Positions 14,123-22,499 of a stretch of 31,578 bases of DNA are shown in pieces; within the stretch, counting starts at the first letter, position 1; every line of letters begins with the position of its first letter. The translations under genes and the position numbers were made by a program. The notes under the pieces were generated by a model that saw only the letters and a program-made list of their open reading frames with translations, was not told where the DNA came from and did no database searches. The DNA is from JAAYGT01 sp050252075 (lineage in GTDB: Bacteria > Pseudomonadota > Gammaproteobacteria > Burkholderiales > Burkholderiaceae_B): the NCBI GenBank assembly GCA_050252075.1, contig JBFWLP010000033.1, positions 1 to 31,578 of the forward strand, given 5' to 3'.

Positions 14123-16363
14123 ATGCTCACCCATGCCGAAAAACACCGATCCAATGAATCTGAACGTTGCGCATGTTCAGGTAACTGTGCAGCCGGCACG
14201 ACCTCTATTCAGGATATGTCGGATGTCGCCATATCCACCTCTTTGGGGAATACGCGAGTTTTTCGGATTCCCGCCATGGACTGCCCGAATGAAGAAAACG
14301 ATATCCGCAAGGTATTAGCAGGAATCGAGGGGATTCGGTCACTACGCTTCGAACTGGAGGCCCGGACCCTGACCATCGACGGAGAGCAGCCTCCCCTGGA
14401 AAGCGCCCTACAGGCTATCCGCCAGCTTGGTTTCGAAGTGCAGCCCATCGGAATGGAGCAGAAGACCGAAACACCAACGGGCCTCGGCGAGATCGGTAAG
14501 GCGCTCATCGCCTTGGTATTGGCTATCGGTGCCGAGGCGTTGGATTTCTTCGCACCCGATACCCTGCCGTTCAAAGGACTGGGGATGGCGTTGGCCGCGG
14601 CTGCCATAGCTTTCTCCGGATTTTCCACCTATCGCAAAGGACTGGCCGCATTGCGCCGGGGGCAATTGAACATGAACGCCCTAATGGGTGTCGCTGTGAC
14701 CGGTGCATTCCTAATCGGTCAATGGCCGGAGGCTGCCATGGTCATGGCGCTCTACTCTATCGCCGAATTAATTGAGGCCCGTTCCGTTGATCGGGCACGC
14801 AACGCCATCACAGGGTTGCTCGCCTTGACCCCGGAAACCGCTGAGATTCGCCAGAGCGACGGCTCCTGGCTGGAAACTCTGGCCGACAAGGTTGTCATCG
14901 GAGCGCAGGCGCGGGTAAAGCCTGGTGCCCGCATTCCGCTGGATGGACGGGTAACGGGAGGCAGTAGCGCAGTCAATCAGGCGCCGGTTACCGGCGAAAG
15001 CATTCCGGTAGACAAATCCACCGGCGATTCTGTTTTTGCCGGCACCATCAACGAGACCGGCACGCTGGAATTTGAGGTGACGGCTGCCGCCAATAACACA
15101 ACATTGGCACGCATCATCCATGCCGTGGAGGCAGCTCAGGGCACGCGGGCCCCCACCCAGAGATTTGTTGATCGCTTTGCCGCCATCTATACGCCGACAA
15201 TCTTTGTGATAGCCGTAGCAGTGGCCACCGGAGGTCCCTGGCTGCTCGACTGGACGTGGACACAGGCGCTCTACAAAGCGCTGGTTCTCCTGGTGATTGC
15301 CTGTCCCTGTGCGCTGGTCATCGCTACGCCGGTTACAGTTGTCGGCGGACTAGCCGCAGCCGCTCAGCGCGGTATCCTGATCAAAGGTGGCGTCTATCTG
15401 GAAGAGGCCCGCAAACTGCGTGCAATCGCTCTCGACAAGACAGGCACTATCACTGAAGGCAAGCCTCGGCTAGTGGCTAAGGAGGTGCTGACCTCCTCTG
15501 AACCGGAGATGAAGGTTCTTTCCTGGGCCGCCAGCTTGGCTGGTCATTCGGATCATCCTGTGTCAAAGGCTATCGCTGCCGGCCTAAAGCTGCCCGAAAA
15601 TGGCCTTACTGACTTCACAGCTCTTCCCGGGCGCGGCATAGAAGCCCGCCTGGATGGATATACCTTGATACTGGGCAACCACCGTCTTATCGAGGATCGC
15701 GGGTTGTGCAGCCCGGAGATTGAGGCGCGTCTAGCCGTTCATGAAAACCAAGGGCGAACGGCTACCCTGCTGGCTACCGAGGATCGGGTCCTGGCCATCT
15801 TTGCGGTAGCCGACACCATCAAGGAGAGTTCTCGGGAAGCGATCACTGATCTGCATCGCCTTGGTGTCACATCGGTCATGCTCACCGGCGACAACGTGGC
15901 GACTGCGGCCAGTATTGCCCGCCAGGCTGGCATCGATGATGCACGAGGAAATCTGCTTCCGGAAGACAAGCTGGCCGCGATTGAGGAACTGCAGGTCCGC
16001 CTTGGGCCGACTGCGATGACCGGCGACGGTATCAACGATGCGCCCGCCTTGGCTCGAGCCGATATCGGTGTTGCCATGGGGGCCGCCGGAACGGATACGG
16101 CCATGGAAGCTGCCGACGTGGTGATCATGAATGACGATTTGCGGCGGATTCCGGAAACGATTCGGTTGTCGCGACGTACGCATGCCGTACTCTGGCAGAA
16201 CATCTCCTTGGCGTTAGGAATCAAGGTTGTATTTCTGGGATTGGCACTCTTTGGAAGTGCAACCATGTGGATGGCTGTGTTTGCCGACATGGGAGCCAGC
16301 CTACTGGTCGTTGCGAACGGTTTACGTATGTTACGAACCTCAGTGCCGCAAACCAAAGACTAA
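14123..16363 (+). CDS. cadA: CadA/ZntA-type Cd(II)/Zn(II)/Pb(II) P1B-2 ATPase
   Basis: A 746-aa inner-membrane ATPase exporting divalent soft metals from the cytoplasm. The N-terminus has a Cys cluster (CACSGNC) and one HMA domain with the Glu-containing motif MDCPNEEN, typical of CadA-type pumps rather than Cu pumps. Then come TGES in the actuator domain, ACPCALVIATP in the membrane, DKTGTITEGKP (phosphorylated Asp), SDHP and MTGDGINDAP. The last helices carry GIK and FADMGAS, the Lys and Asp of the Zn/Cd class. AGGAG lies 6 nt before the ATG. The CadR-type promoter is directly upstream and cadR is divergent. The gene ends 31 bp before the convergent czcS. It pairs functionally with CzcCBA, which takes periplasmic metal onward. 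Confidence 0.95.
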   Translation: MLTHAEKHRSNESERCACSGNCAAGTTSIQDMSDVAISTSLGNTRVFRIPAMDCPNEENDIRKVLAGIEGIRSLRFELEARTLTIDGEQPPLESALQAIRQLGFEVQPIGMEQKTETPTGLGEIGKALIALVLAIGAEALDFFAPDTLPFKGLGMALAAAAIAFSGFSTYRKGLAALRRGQLNMNALMGVAVTGAFLIGQWPEAAMVMALYSIAELIEARSVDRARNAITGLLALTPETAEIRQSDGSWLETLADKVVIGAQARVKPGARIPLDGRVTGGSSAVNQAPVTGESIPVDKSTGDSVFAGTINETGTLEFEVTAAANNTTLARIIHAVEAAQGTRAPTQRFVDRFAAIYTPTIFVIAVAVATGGPWLLDWTWTQALYKALVLLVIACPCALVIATPVTVVGGLAAAAQRGILIKGGVYLEEARKLRAIALDKTGTITEGKPRLVAKEVLTSSEPEMKVLSWAASLAGHSDHPVSKAIAAGLKLPENGLTDFTALPGRGIEARLDGYTLILGNHRLIEDRGLCSPEIEARLAVHENQGRTATLLATEDRVLAIFAVADTIKESSREAITDLHRLGVTSVMLTGDNVATAASIARQAGIDDARGNLLPEDKLAAIEELQVRLGPTAMTGDGINDAPALARADIGVAMGAAGTDTAMEAADVVIMNDDLRRIPETIRLSRRTHAVLWQNISLALGIKVVFLGLALFGSATMWMAVFADMGASLLVVANGLRMLRTSVPQTKD

Positions 16364-16394
16364 AGCCCCTTTGGTGGTCGACAGCGGGATCCCA

Positions 16395-17711
16395 TTAGCA
16401 GGCCAGCCGTACGCCTATTTCAGTCTTGCCGTGGGAGGATTCTGCAAAAGCCTTCCCATCATGCATCCGGGCAATTGCGCTAACGATGGAGAGGCCCAGT
16501 CCATGATTCTGATGGCCTTGGCTACGCGATGCATCTACGCGGAAAAAACGATCAAAGATATGAGCCAGGCTCATAGCTGGAATTGGCTCACCTCGGTTGA
16601 TCACCGAGAGCTTGACCTGTCCGTTATTTTCCATAGCAATACGAATCACGATTGAACTTCCGTGATCGGCATGCCGGGCCGCATTATTCAGAAGATTGGA
16701 TACAACTCGCCGCAGCAGTGCCGTGTCGTACTGTCCTGATGCATCACCTTCGATAGACCATTTGAGGTCGGAATCGAGCAGTACGGCTTCGTAGTAGTCA
16801 GCTACTTCGGTGCAGAGTTGGGCAAGGCTTGGAACAGGAACCCGCCGGGCTTTGGCACCCCGGTCGGCATGTGACAGGAATAGCATGTCATTTACGATGC
16901 CCGACAGCCTGTGCATTTCTTCGAGATTCGAACCGATGCAATCGCGCAGGTGCTCGTCCTTGTCGTTGCCACGCAAGGCCAACTCGCTACTGGCGATGAT
17001 GTTCGCCAATGGGGTTCTCAATTCGTGCGCCACATCGGCATTGAACCCTTCAAGCTGTTGATAAGCTTTTTCCAATCGGTTCAGCAAATCGTTGAATTGA
17101 TCGACGAGGATTTGTAGCTCGGCAGGAATCCCTTCTGTCTCTAGCCGCTTGTCGAGGGAAAGGACCGCGAGGCTGTGCGTTTGCTCAGCCAGCGTCCGAA
17201 TGGGGGCCAGTCCCAAATAAACGATCAGGTAGCCACCTAGTGTGATTGCGGTACTTCCGATTAATGCAGCACCCCAGAGGATGGCTGCGAGGCGATCCAG
17301 AATCGCCTCATCGGGTGCGATATCGAGCGCCAACTCGGCAACAGAGAAATTTGTCCTCTGGGCTTTGTCGGGGAGCGCAAGCGAATAAAAACGAGCTTTT
17401 GATGGCCATGCACTCGGCATCGAAATGAAGCGGGCCCCACCCTGCCGATCGATTAACTTGAGATGGGAGTCCCGATTGATTTTCAGAAGGTCTTCTAGGC
17501 CGTGCTCAAGCGCCCCTGGTTGCCGGTGTGCCGGTGTTTCTTCAAACAGGTGATGAATCGCCGTACTTAGCTTTTCAAGACGCAGATCCTGTTGTGCTTC
17601 AAGGTTGGCTTTGACCGAGAAATAAACGCCGAGGCACAAACATCCCAGGACCCCCAAACTCAGCGAAGCGAGCCAGCGTATGAGGCGACCACTCAGCGTT
17701 GGGTTGCTCAT
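16395..17711 (-). CDS. czcS: CzcS/CusS-type heavy-metal sensor histidine kinase
   Basis: A 438-aa kinase with membrane helices at about residues 11-34 and 141-167. A periplasmic region lies between them, then HAMP, the phospho-acceptor box DVAHELRTP (His229), the N box (SNLLNNAARH) and the G box HGLGLSIV. It follows its regulator by 10 bp. It is clearly distinct in sequence from the copper kinase at 2249-3616. Sitting between cadA and czcICBA it most likely senses Zn, Cd or Co in the periplasm, so CzcS is the favoured name; the metal is inferred from position. The ribosome site is weak (AAGG abuts the ATG). Confidence 0.85.
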   Translation of the reverse strand: MSNPTLSGRLIRWLASLSLGVLGCLCLGVYFSVKANLEAQQDLRLEKLSTAIHHLFEETPAHRQPGALEHGLEDLLKINRDSHLKLIDRQGGARFISMPSAWPSKARFYSLALPDKAQRTNFSVAELALDIAPDEAILDRLAAILWGAALIGSTAITLGGYLIVYLGLAPIRTLAEQTHSLAVLSLDKRLETEGIPAELQILVDQFNDLLNRLEKAYQQLEGFNADVAHELRTPLANIIASSELALRGNDKDEHLRDCIGSNLEEMHRLSGIVNDMLFLSHADRGAKARRVPVPSLAQLCTEVADYYEAVLLDSDLKWSIEGDASGQYDTALLRRVVSNLLNNAARHADHGSSIVIRIAMENNGQVKLSVINRGEPIPAMSLAHIFDRFFRVDASRSQGHQNHGLGLSIVSAIARMHDGKAFAESSHGKTEIGVRLAC

Positions 17712-17721
17712 CCTTTTAGTC

Positions 17722-18405
17722 TCATTCGCGTAGTTCGAGGATGTAACCCATGCCGCGTACGGTGTGCAGCAACGGCGTCTCGAAAGGTGTATCCATTTTG
17801 GCGCGAAGTCGCTTGATTGAAACTTCGACTACGTTGGTGTTGCTGTCAAAATTCATATCCCAAACCTGCTCGGCAATCTCGGTTCGCGACAGCACCTCGC
17901 CTTGTTTCCTGAGAAATAGAGAAAGCAGCAGAAACTCCTTGGCGCTCAGGTCGATACGCTGACCGTTCCTGAGAACCTTACGACGAACCAGGTCCATTTC
18001 AAGATCGTGCAATATCAGACGGTTCGACTGGGCGTCCGGCTGCTGCGGCGCAGACCGGCGTAGCAGCCCCTGGATTCGGGCAATCAGCTCAGAAAAGGCA
18101 AATGGCTTAACCAGATAATCATCGGCACCGGCCTGCAAACCGGTAACCCGGTCTTCCACTTTACCCAGCGCGGTCAGCATCAAGACCGGTGTTTGTTTCT
18201 TGGTGCGTAAAGCGGCCAATATTGAAAGCCCATCCATGCCGGGTAGCATGGAGTCGAGGATGATGGCCGCGTAATCGAACTCTAGACTCATGTGAAGCCC
18301 AGTAATGCCATCGTGAGCAAGGTCCACGACGAAGCCGGCGGTACTCAATCCCTTCTGCAGATACTGGGCAAGCTTTTTCTCATCTTCGATAACCAGTAGT
18401 TTCAT
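17722..18405 (-). CDS. czcR: CzcR-type heavy-metal response regulator
   Basis: OmpR-family regulator of 227 aa: receiver domain with phospho-acceptor Asp51 (AIILDSMLPG) and Lys in DDYLVKPFAF, and a winged-helix output domain ending HTVRGMGYILE. It is transcribed leftward ahead of czcS. Its start lies 19 bp from a possible operator at 18425-18440, across which the small periplasmic gene at 18551 is divergent. It probably controls itself, that gene and the czc operon. Copper-type (CusR) specificity cannot be excluded from sequence; position favours Zn/Cd/Co. Confidence 0.88.
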   Translation of the reverse strand: MKLLVIEDEKKLAQYLQKGLSTAGFVVDLAHDGITGLHMSLEFDYAAIILDSMLPGMDGLSILAALRTKKQTPVLMLTALGKVEDRVTGLQAGADDYLVKPFAFSELIARIQGLLRRSAPQQPDAQSNRLILHDLEMDLVRRKVLRNGQRIDLSAKEFLLLSLFLRKQGEVLSRTEIAEQVWDMNFDSNTNVVEVSIKRLRAKMDTPFETPLLHTVRGMGYILELRE

Positions 18406-18424
18406 TTCTTCACGAATCGAATGA

Positions 18425-18440
18425 TGTCAATTTTGTAAAC
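18425..18440. promoter_or_regulatory. Possible response-regulator box between czcR and the 18551 gene
   Basis: TGTCA-N5-GTAAAC resembles the right half of the copper-region palindromes (ACA-N5-GTAAT) but is not a full inverted repeat. Rightward, TATAGT at 18473-18478 could be a -10 with no good -35 at 17 bp, as expected for an activator-dependent promoter. Confidence 0.4.
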
Positions 18441-18481
18441 TTCCTGTTGGGCTTCTGTCAGAGGTCATTTCATATAGTTGA

Positions 18482-18509
18482 GCCATGCCAGCTAACTGAC
18501 TGGCATGGC
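18482..18509. other. 10-bp perfect hairpin in the leader of the 18551 gene
   Basis: GCCATGCCAG pairs with CTGGCATGGC across an 8-nt loop, followed by AAAAAT. It lies just after the likely start of transcription and 41 bp before the ATG. It lacks a T-run, so it is not a terminator for rightward transcription. It may stabilise the mRNA 5' end or be a protein-binding site. Confidence 0.55.
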
Positions 18510-18550
18510 AAAAATCTATTGAAACGACATTTGGTAAAAGGAGACCTGAC

Positions 18551-18925
18551 ATGAAAACCAAACAAGTACTTTCCATCACCATTCTTTGCGCCGGCTTTGG
18601 CGCATCGGGAATGGCATCTGCGGAGTCCGTGATCCACAGTGGTGCTGGTGGTTCTACTGCGTTCTACCCGTCGCACAGTGCTGGTGGCCAAGCGACTCAA
18701 CAAGTCCAGAAGGAACTGGATGAGTTCAAACGCAATCCTGTCAGTGCTGATGGTCAATATCGCTATGTGGGTGGTGAACTGGGGTGGGTGCTTATTCAGC
18801 ACGAATATGCCTATCGTGATGGTAAATGGCAAGATGTTGATAAATTCGACCACAAGACGCCGAAACCCTCTCTGGAGATGAGCCCGGAAGAGCGGAAGCA
18901 GCGTGACGAATTGTATCGCTCTTAA
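18551..18925 (+). CDS. Small periplasmic protein of unknown function, linked to czcRS
   Basis: A 124-aa protein with a clear signal peptide (MKTKQVLSITILCAGFGASG, cleavage near ASAES). The mature part has no Cys and few His. It contains a charged helix (QQVQKELDEFKRNP), then YRYVGGELGWVLIQHEYAYRDGKW, and a C-terminal EERKQRDELYRS. I know similar small exported proteins next to metal two-component systems only as hypothetical. AAAAGGAGACCTGAC precedes the ATG. It is divergent from czcR and closed by a strong terminator, so it is a single-gene transcript probably under CzcR control. A role in periplasmic metal sensing or envelope stress is possible but unproved. Confidence 0.75.
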   Translation: MKTKQVLSITILCAGFGASGMASAESVIHSGAGGSTAFYPSHSAGGQATQQVQKELDEFKRNPVSADGQYRYVGGELGWVLIQHEYAYRDGKWQDVDKFDHKTPKPSLEMSPEERKQRDELYRS

Positions 18926-18945
18926 GATTCAGGGCTGTGCTCAAG

Positions 18946-18987
18946 TGATGGCCAAGAGGCAATCTTATCTTGGCCATCAACTTTTTT
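18946..18987 (+). terminator. Rho-independent terminator
   Basis: TGATGGCCAAGA pairs perfectly with TCTTGGCCATCA across a 10-nt loop, followed by AC and six T. It ends transcription of the 18551 gene before czcI. A partial copy of the right arm (TGGCCATCAA) recurs at 19011-19020. Confidence 0.88.
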
Positions 18988-19075
18988 AATAGCGCCCTCT
19001 GCGCTCGGGCTGGCCATCAAACTCTCTTCGATACTTCGCTTCTGGGGTACTCCCGGTTCTGTTAAGATTTCTTCC

Positions 19076-19423
19076 ATGCGCCGCTGGTTCTCCATCTTTC
19101 TCCTGGTGTTCCTACCGCTCCAATTCAGTTGGACGATGGCGGCTTCCTATTGTCTGCATGAAACCGATCAGACCGCTCAGCATTTTGGTCACCATGAGCA
19201 CAAGCATCAGGCCAATGATGTTGCCAAAGATGCCAAGGGATCGCTTGTCAACGCCGACAATGATTGTGCGGTGTGCCATGCAGGTTGTCTTGCGGCTATG
19301 ACAAGTACGACCACGGTCGTACCGATAGCTGAGATTGTGACAGAACACCTGCAGCACCTTCATTACCAGGTGTCGCTATACGGCGACCAACCTGAACGTC
19401 CCAACTGGTTCTTCCCCGCCTAA
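19076..19423 (+). CDS. czcI: CzcI-like metal resistance protein
   Basis: A 115-aa exported protein: MRRWFSIFLLVFLPLQFSW signal peptide, a His-rich stretch HFGHHEHKHQ, then a CAVCHAGC metal-ligand cluster. Length, signal peptide, His run and Cys motif match CzcI, which precedes czcC in Cupriavidus-type czc operons and is thought to modulate their expression or metal buffering. It stands before czcC here as well. No clear Shine-Dalgarno is seen. TAAGAT at 19063-19068 could be a -10, which would give a very short leader. Confidence 0.82.
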   Translation: MRRWFSIFLLVFLPLQFSWTMAASYCLHETDQTAQHFGHHEHKHQANDVAKDAKGSLVNADNDCAVCHAGCLAAMTSTTTVVPIAEIVTEHLQHLHYQVSLYGDQPERPNWFFPA

Positions 19424-19546
19424 TCGGCGGGGCTGGGTTGTTGTTGCCCACCTGTCTGTAGCAGCATCAGCTGCTACTTTCGCCATGCCGCTTACCGGAT
19501 GGCGCCCCGCCGATTCCCTATGTGTCTTTCGTCACTGGAGAATCGG

Positions 19547-20869
19547 ATGTACCCAAGAGTCACAATTACCGCATTACTGGTCCGAGGCCTGTTCGGAGTT
19601 ATGGTGCTTACTAGCACCCATCTCTGGGCGCAGACGGAGAAATCACCGTCATTGAGTGCCGCCGCGCCAACTCCTCTCAAGGAACCAACAGGTACCTTGA
19701 ATCTCGCTGCTGCAATTAATCTTGCCCTGGCATTCAATCCCGAATTATCTGCCGCGGCCAACGAATTGCGTGCCGTAGAAGGGACTGTGGTTCAAGCCGG
19801 CATACTGCCAAACCCAGATATTTCAACCTTAGTTGAAGATACCCAAAACAAGACAACCCGTACCACTACTGTTCAGATCAATCAATTGATTGAATTAGGT
19901 GGCAAGCGTGCAGCTCGAATTGCCTCTGCTGAACGGGGAAGGGATGTGGCGACAGCTGACTTAGCTGCCAAGCGCTTGGATGTCAGAGCGACCGTGGTTG
20001 GATCATTCTTTGACGTTTTGGTCGCACAAGAGCGAGTCCGACAAGTTGAGGATTTGCTCAATCTCGCTCAGCGAGCTACTCAGGCTGCCTCACGGCGGGT
20101 TATCGCTGGGAAAATCTCTCCGGTAGAAGAAACCAAGGCCCGTGTTGCAGAGGCAGCCGCTCGGGTTGAGATGAATCAAGCCAAAGGTGACCTGATCACT
20201 GCGCGCAACCGCTTAGCAGCAACATGGGGAAGCACAGCACCGCGCTTTGAGCAGGCTGAAGGGAAAACTGACATCTTGCCGGAAGTATTTCCAGCCGAAG
20301 AGATCGGGCAGCGTCTGAATAATTCTCCCGTACTTGTCAGAGCCCGCCATGAGGCTGATCGCTTCGCGGCACTTGCCGACGTTGAGCGATCCCGCCAGAT
20401 ACCCAATGTCACTATTAGCGTGGGCTCAAAGCGAGCTGAAGATCTTGGGCGTGATCAGACTATTGTCGGCGTTTCAATCCCATTCCCAATATTCGATCGC
20501 AATCAGGGCAACCTGCTCGAAGCACTTCGGCGAGCCGACAAGGCGCGAGACGACCTCAGTGCTACAGAAATCCGCTTAAGAACCGCTATTGCGCAAAACC
20601 AGGAGCGTCTAAAGGCGCTCGTCGTCGAAGCGCAAACCCTGCAAAGCGAAATCCTACCTGGTGCTCGCAGTGCTTATGAGGCTGCCAGCAAGGGTTTCGA
20701 GCTTGGGAAATTTAGCTTTCTGGAAGTCCTGGATGCTCAACGGACCTTTTTCCAGGCGAGAGCTCAGTACCTGAGAAGCTTATCCGAGGCCCACCGGACT
20801 GCCGCAGAGCTGGAGCGTGTCCTTGGTTCCACCAATTCAATATCGCCCGTCGTACCTAGCCGTCCGTAG
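19547..20869 (+). CDS. czcC: CzcC outer-membrane efflux channel (TolC/OEP family)
   Basis: A 440-aa outer-membrane factor. I read it from MYPRVTITALLV at 19547, where GGAG lies 6 nt upstream and a normal signal peptide begins (cleavage near LWAQ). The in-frame ATG at 19499 would add 16 polar residues ahead of it. The mature protein has the two OEP repeats with long coiled-coil helices (for example AIAQNQERLKALVVEAQTLQ near the end) and the family feature GKFSFLEVLDAQRTFFQAR. It forms the outer-membrane exit of the CzcCBA pump. Its TAG stop lies within the ribosome site of czcB, so translation is coupled. Confidence 0.92.
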   Translation: MYPRVTITALLVRGLFGVMVLTSTHLWAQTEKSPSLSAAAPTPLKEPTGTLNLAAAINLALAFNPELSAAANELRAVEGTVVQAGILPNPDISTLVEDTQNKTTRTTTVQINQLIELGGKRAARIASAERGRDVATADLAAKRLDVRATVVGSFFDVLVAQERVRQVEDLLNLAQRATQAASRRVIAGKISPVEETKARVAEAAARVEMNQAKGDLITARNRLAATWGSTAPRFEQAEGKTDILPEVFPAEEIGQRLNNSPVLVRARHEADRFAALADVERSRQIPNVTISVGSKRAEDLGRDQTIVGVSIPFPIFDRNQGNLLEALRRADKARDDLSATEIRLRTAIAQNQERLKALVVEAQTLQSEILPGARSAYEAASKGFELGKFSFLEVLDAQRTFFQARAQYLRSLSEAHRTAAELERVLGSTNSISPVVPSRP

Positions 20870-20878
20870 GAGCCAGTT

Positions 20879-22483
20879 GTGAAGATCAATTTTAAAAAGA
20901 ACGCGTTGAATATCCCTAAAAAGCAGGGTGTCACCATTGCTGTGATTGTGGCCCTGGGCTTGATTACCGGTGGATGGATCCTGGTATCCGGTCCGTCCAA
21001 GCCGGCCGGAGAACAGCATGAGCATAACAACCATGAGGAATCCAAGGGGCATGCCGATGCCGAGCACCATGGTGAAAAGGCTGGCGATAGCCATGACCAC
21101 GCCAAGGAGCACGGCGATGCAGAACATCATGAAGGCAGCCCAAAAACTGGAGTCCATGGGGGTAAGTTGTTTACCGAGGATGGATTCGGTTTGGAATTGC
21201 TATTGGCTGAAGAGGGGGGAGAGCCGCATTTCCGGGTTTGGCTGTTCAAACAAGACAAGCCGTTGGTACCAACTGCCACTAACGTTTCAGTGACTCTGAC
21301 ACGGCCAGATGGGGAAAAGCAGGAGATCACTTTCCAGTCAGAAAAGGACTACCTGAAAAGCACAAGCCCGATCGCAGAACCTCATGTATTTGAGGCAGCA
21401 ATTGTTGCTAGGCTAGGAAATGCTCCGTTCCGGTTTATGTATACACAGGAAGAAGGAAAAATCGAACTGACGGAAGAGCAGGTTAGATCTGCCGGTATTT
21501 CTATTCAGAAGGCAGCCCCTGCAAAAATTAGAACCTCTGCGAAATTGCCGGGAGAGATTCGCTTCAATGAAGATAGGACTGCGCACGTCGTACCGCGGTT
21601 AGCCGGTGTTGTAGAGAGCGTTCCTGCCAATCTTGGGCAACCAGTCAAGCGTGGACAAGTGCTAGCCGTAATCGCGAGCACGGGACTCTCCGAGCAACGT
21701 AGCGAGTTGTTAGCTGCTCAGAAACGCCTAACTCTGGCTAAGTCCACCTATGAGCGGGAAAAGAAGCTCTGGGAGGAAAAGATTTCGGCGGAGCAAGACT
21801 ACCTTCAAGCACAGCAAGTACTGCGGGAAGCTGAAATTTCCGTAGCGAACAGCCAGCAGAAGCTGGTTGCCCTGGGAGCCGGCTCAAGCGTATCGGGGAG
21901 CCTCAATCGCTATGAAATCCGGGCTCCTTTTGATGGCATGGTCGTCGAGAAGCACATCGCACTCGGCGAGGCCGTCAAGGAAGATGCCAGTATTTTTACG
22001 GTCTCTGACCTATCTTCCGTCTGGGCAGAAATCGTGGTTCCGGCCAAGGATCTGAACATAGTTCGTGTTGGTGAAAAGGTCATAGTCAAGGCCACTGCCT
22101 TCGACTCAAAAGCCGAAGGCAGCATCTCCTATGTGGGAGCTCTACTTGGGCAGGATACCCGTACAGCCAAGGCGCGTGTGACCCTGTCCAATCCAAATAT
22201 GGCGTGGCGCCCAGGCCTATTTGTCAATGTGGAAGTCGTTTCAGGTGAGGCGGATGTTCCGGTGAGTGTTCTGGCTGATGCAGTTCAGATGATCGGAGAC
22301 AAATCCATCATCTTCACCAGAGTTGCGGATGGCTTTGTTGCACAACCGATTACTTTGGGGCGCTCTGACGGCAAGTTGGTGGAGGTGCTTCGTGGCCTAA
22401 AGGCGGGGACCCCATATGCGGGATCCGGTAGCTTTGTATTGAAGTCTGAACTCGGCAAGGGCAGTGCCGAACATAGCCACTGA
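20879..22483 (+). CDS. czcB: CzcB periplasmic membrane-fusion protein with His-rich insert
   Basis: A 534-aa RND adaptor starting with GTG; AGGAG overlaps the czcC stop 6 nt before it. An N-terminal membrane anchor (about residues 17-40) is followed by a His-rich stretch at about 43-87 (HEHNNHEE, EHHGEKAGDSHDH, EHHEG). Next come a beta domain, the barrel-sandwich halves, and a coiled coil at about 280-335 (QRSELLAAQKRLTLAKSTYE). The His stretch fits a metal-loading role, as in CzcB proteins that hand Zn to CzcA. It links CzcA in the inner membrane to CzcC. czcA begins 16 bp downstream. Confidence 0.93.
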   Translation: MKINFKKNALNIPKKQGVTIAVIVALGLITGGWILVSGPSKPAGEQHEHNNHEESKGHADAEHHGEKAGDSHDHAKEHGDAEHHEGSPKTGVHGGKLFTEDGFGLELLLAEEGGEPHFRVWLFKQDKPLVPTATNVSVTLTRPDGEKQEITFQSEKDYLKSTSPIAEPHVFEAAIVARLGNAPFRFMYTQEEGKIELTEEQVRSAGISIQKAAPAKIRTSAKLPGEIRFNEDRTAHVVPRLAGVVESVPANLGQPVKRGQVLAVIASTGLSEQRSELLAAQKRLTLAKSTYEREKKLWEEKISAEQDYLQAQQVLREAEISVANSQQKLVALGAGSSVSGSLNRYEIRAPFDGMVVEKHIALGEAVKEDASIFTVSDLSSVWAEIVVPAKDLNIVRVGEKVIVKATAFDSKAEGSISYVGALLGQDTRTAKARVTLSNPNMAWRPGLFVNVEVVSGEADVPVSVLADAVQMIGDKSIIFTRVADGFVAQPITLGRSDGKLVEVLRGLKAGTPYAGSGSFVLKSELGKGSAEHSH

Positions 22484-22499
22484 GCCGGGAGAAGACGAT

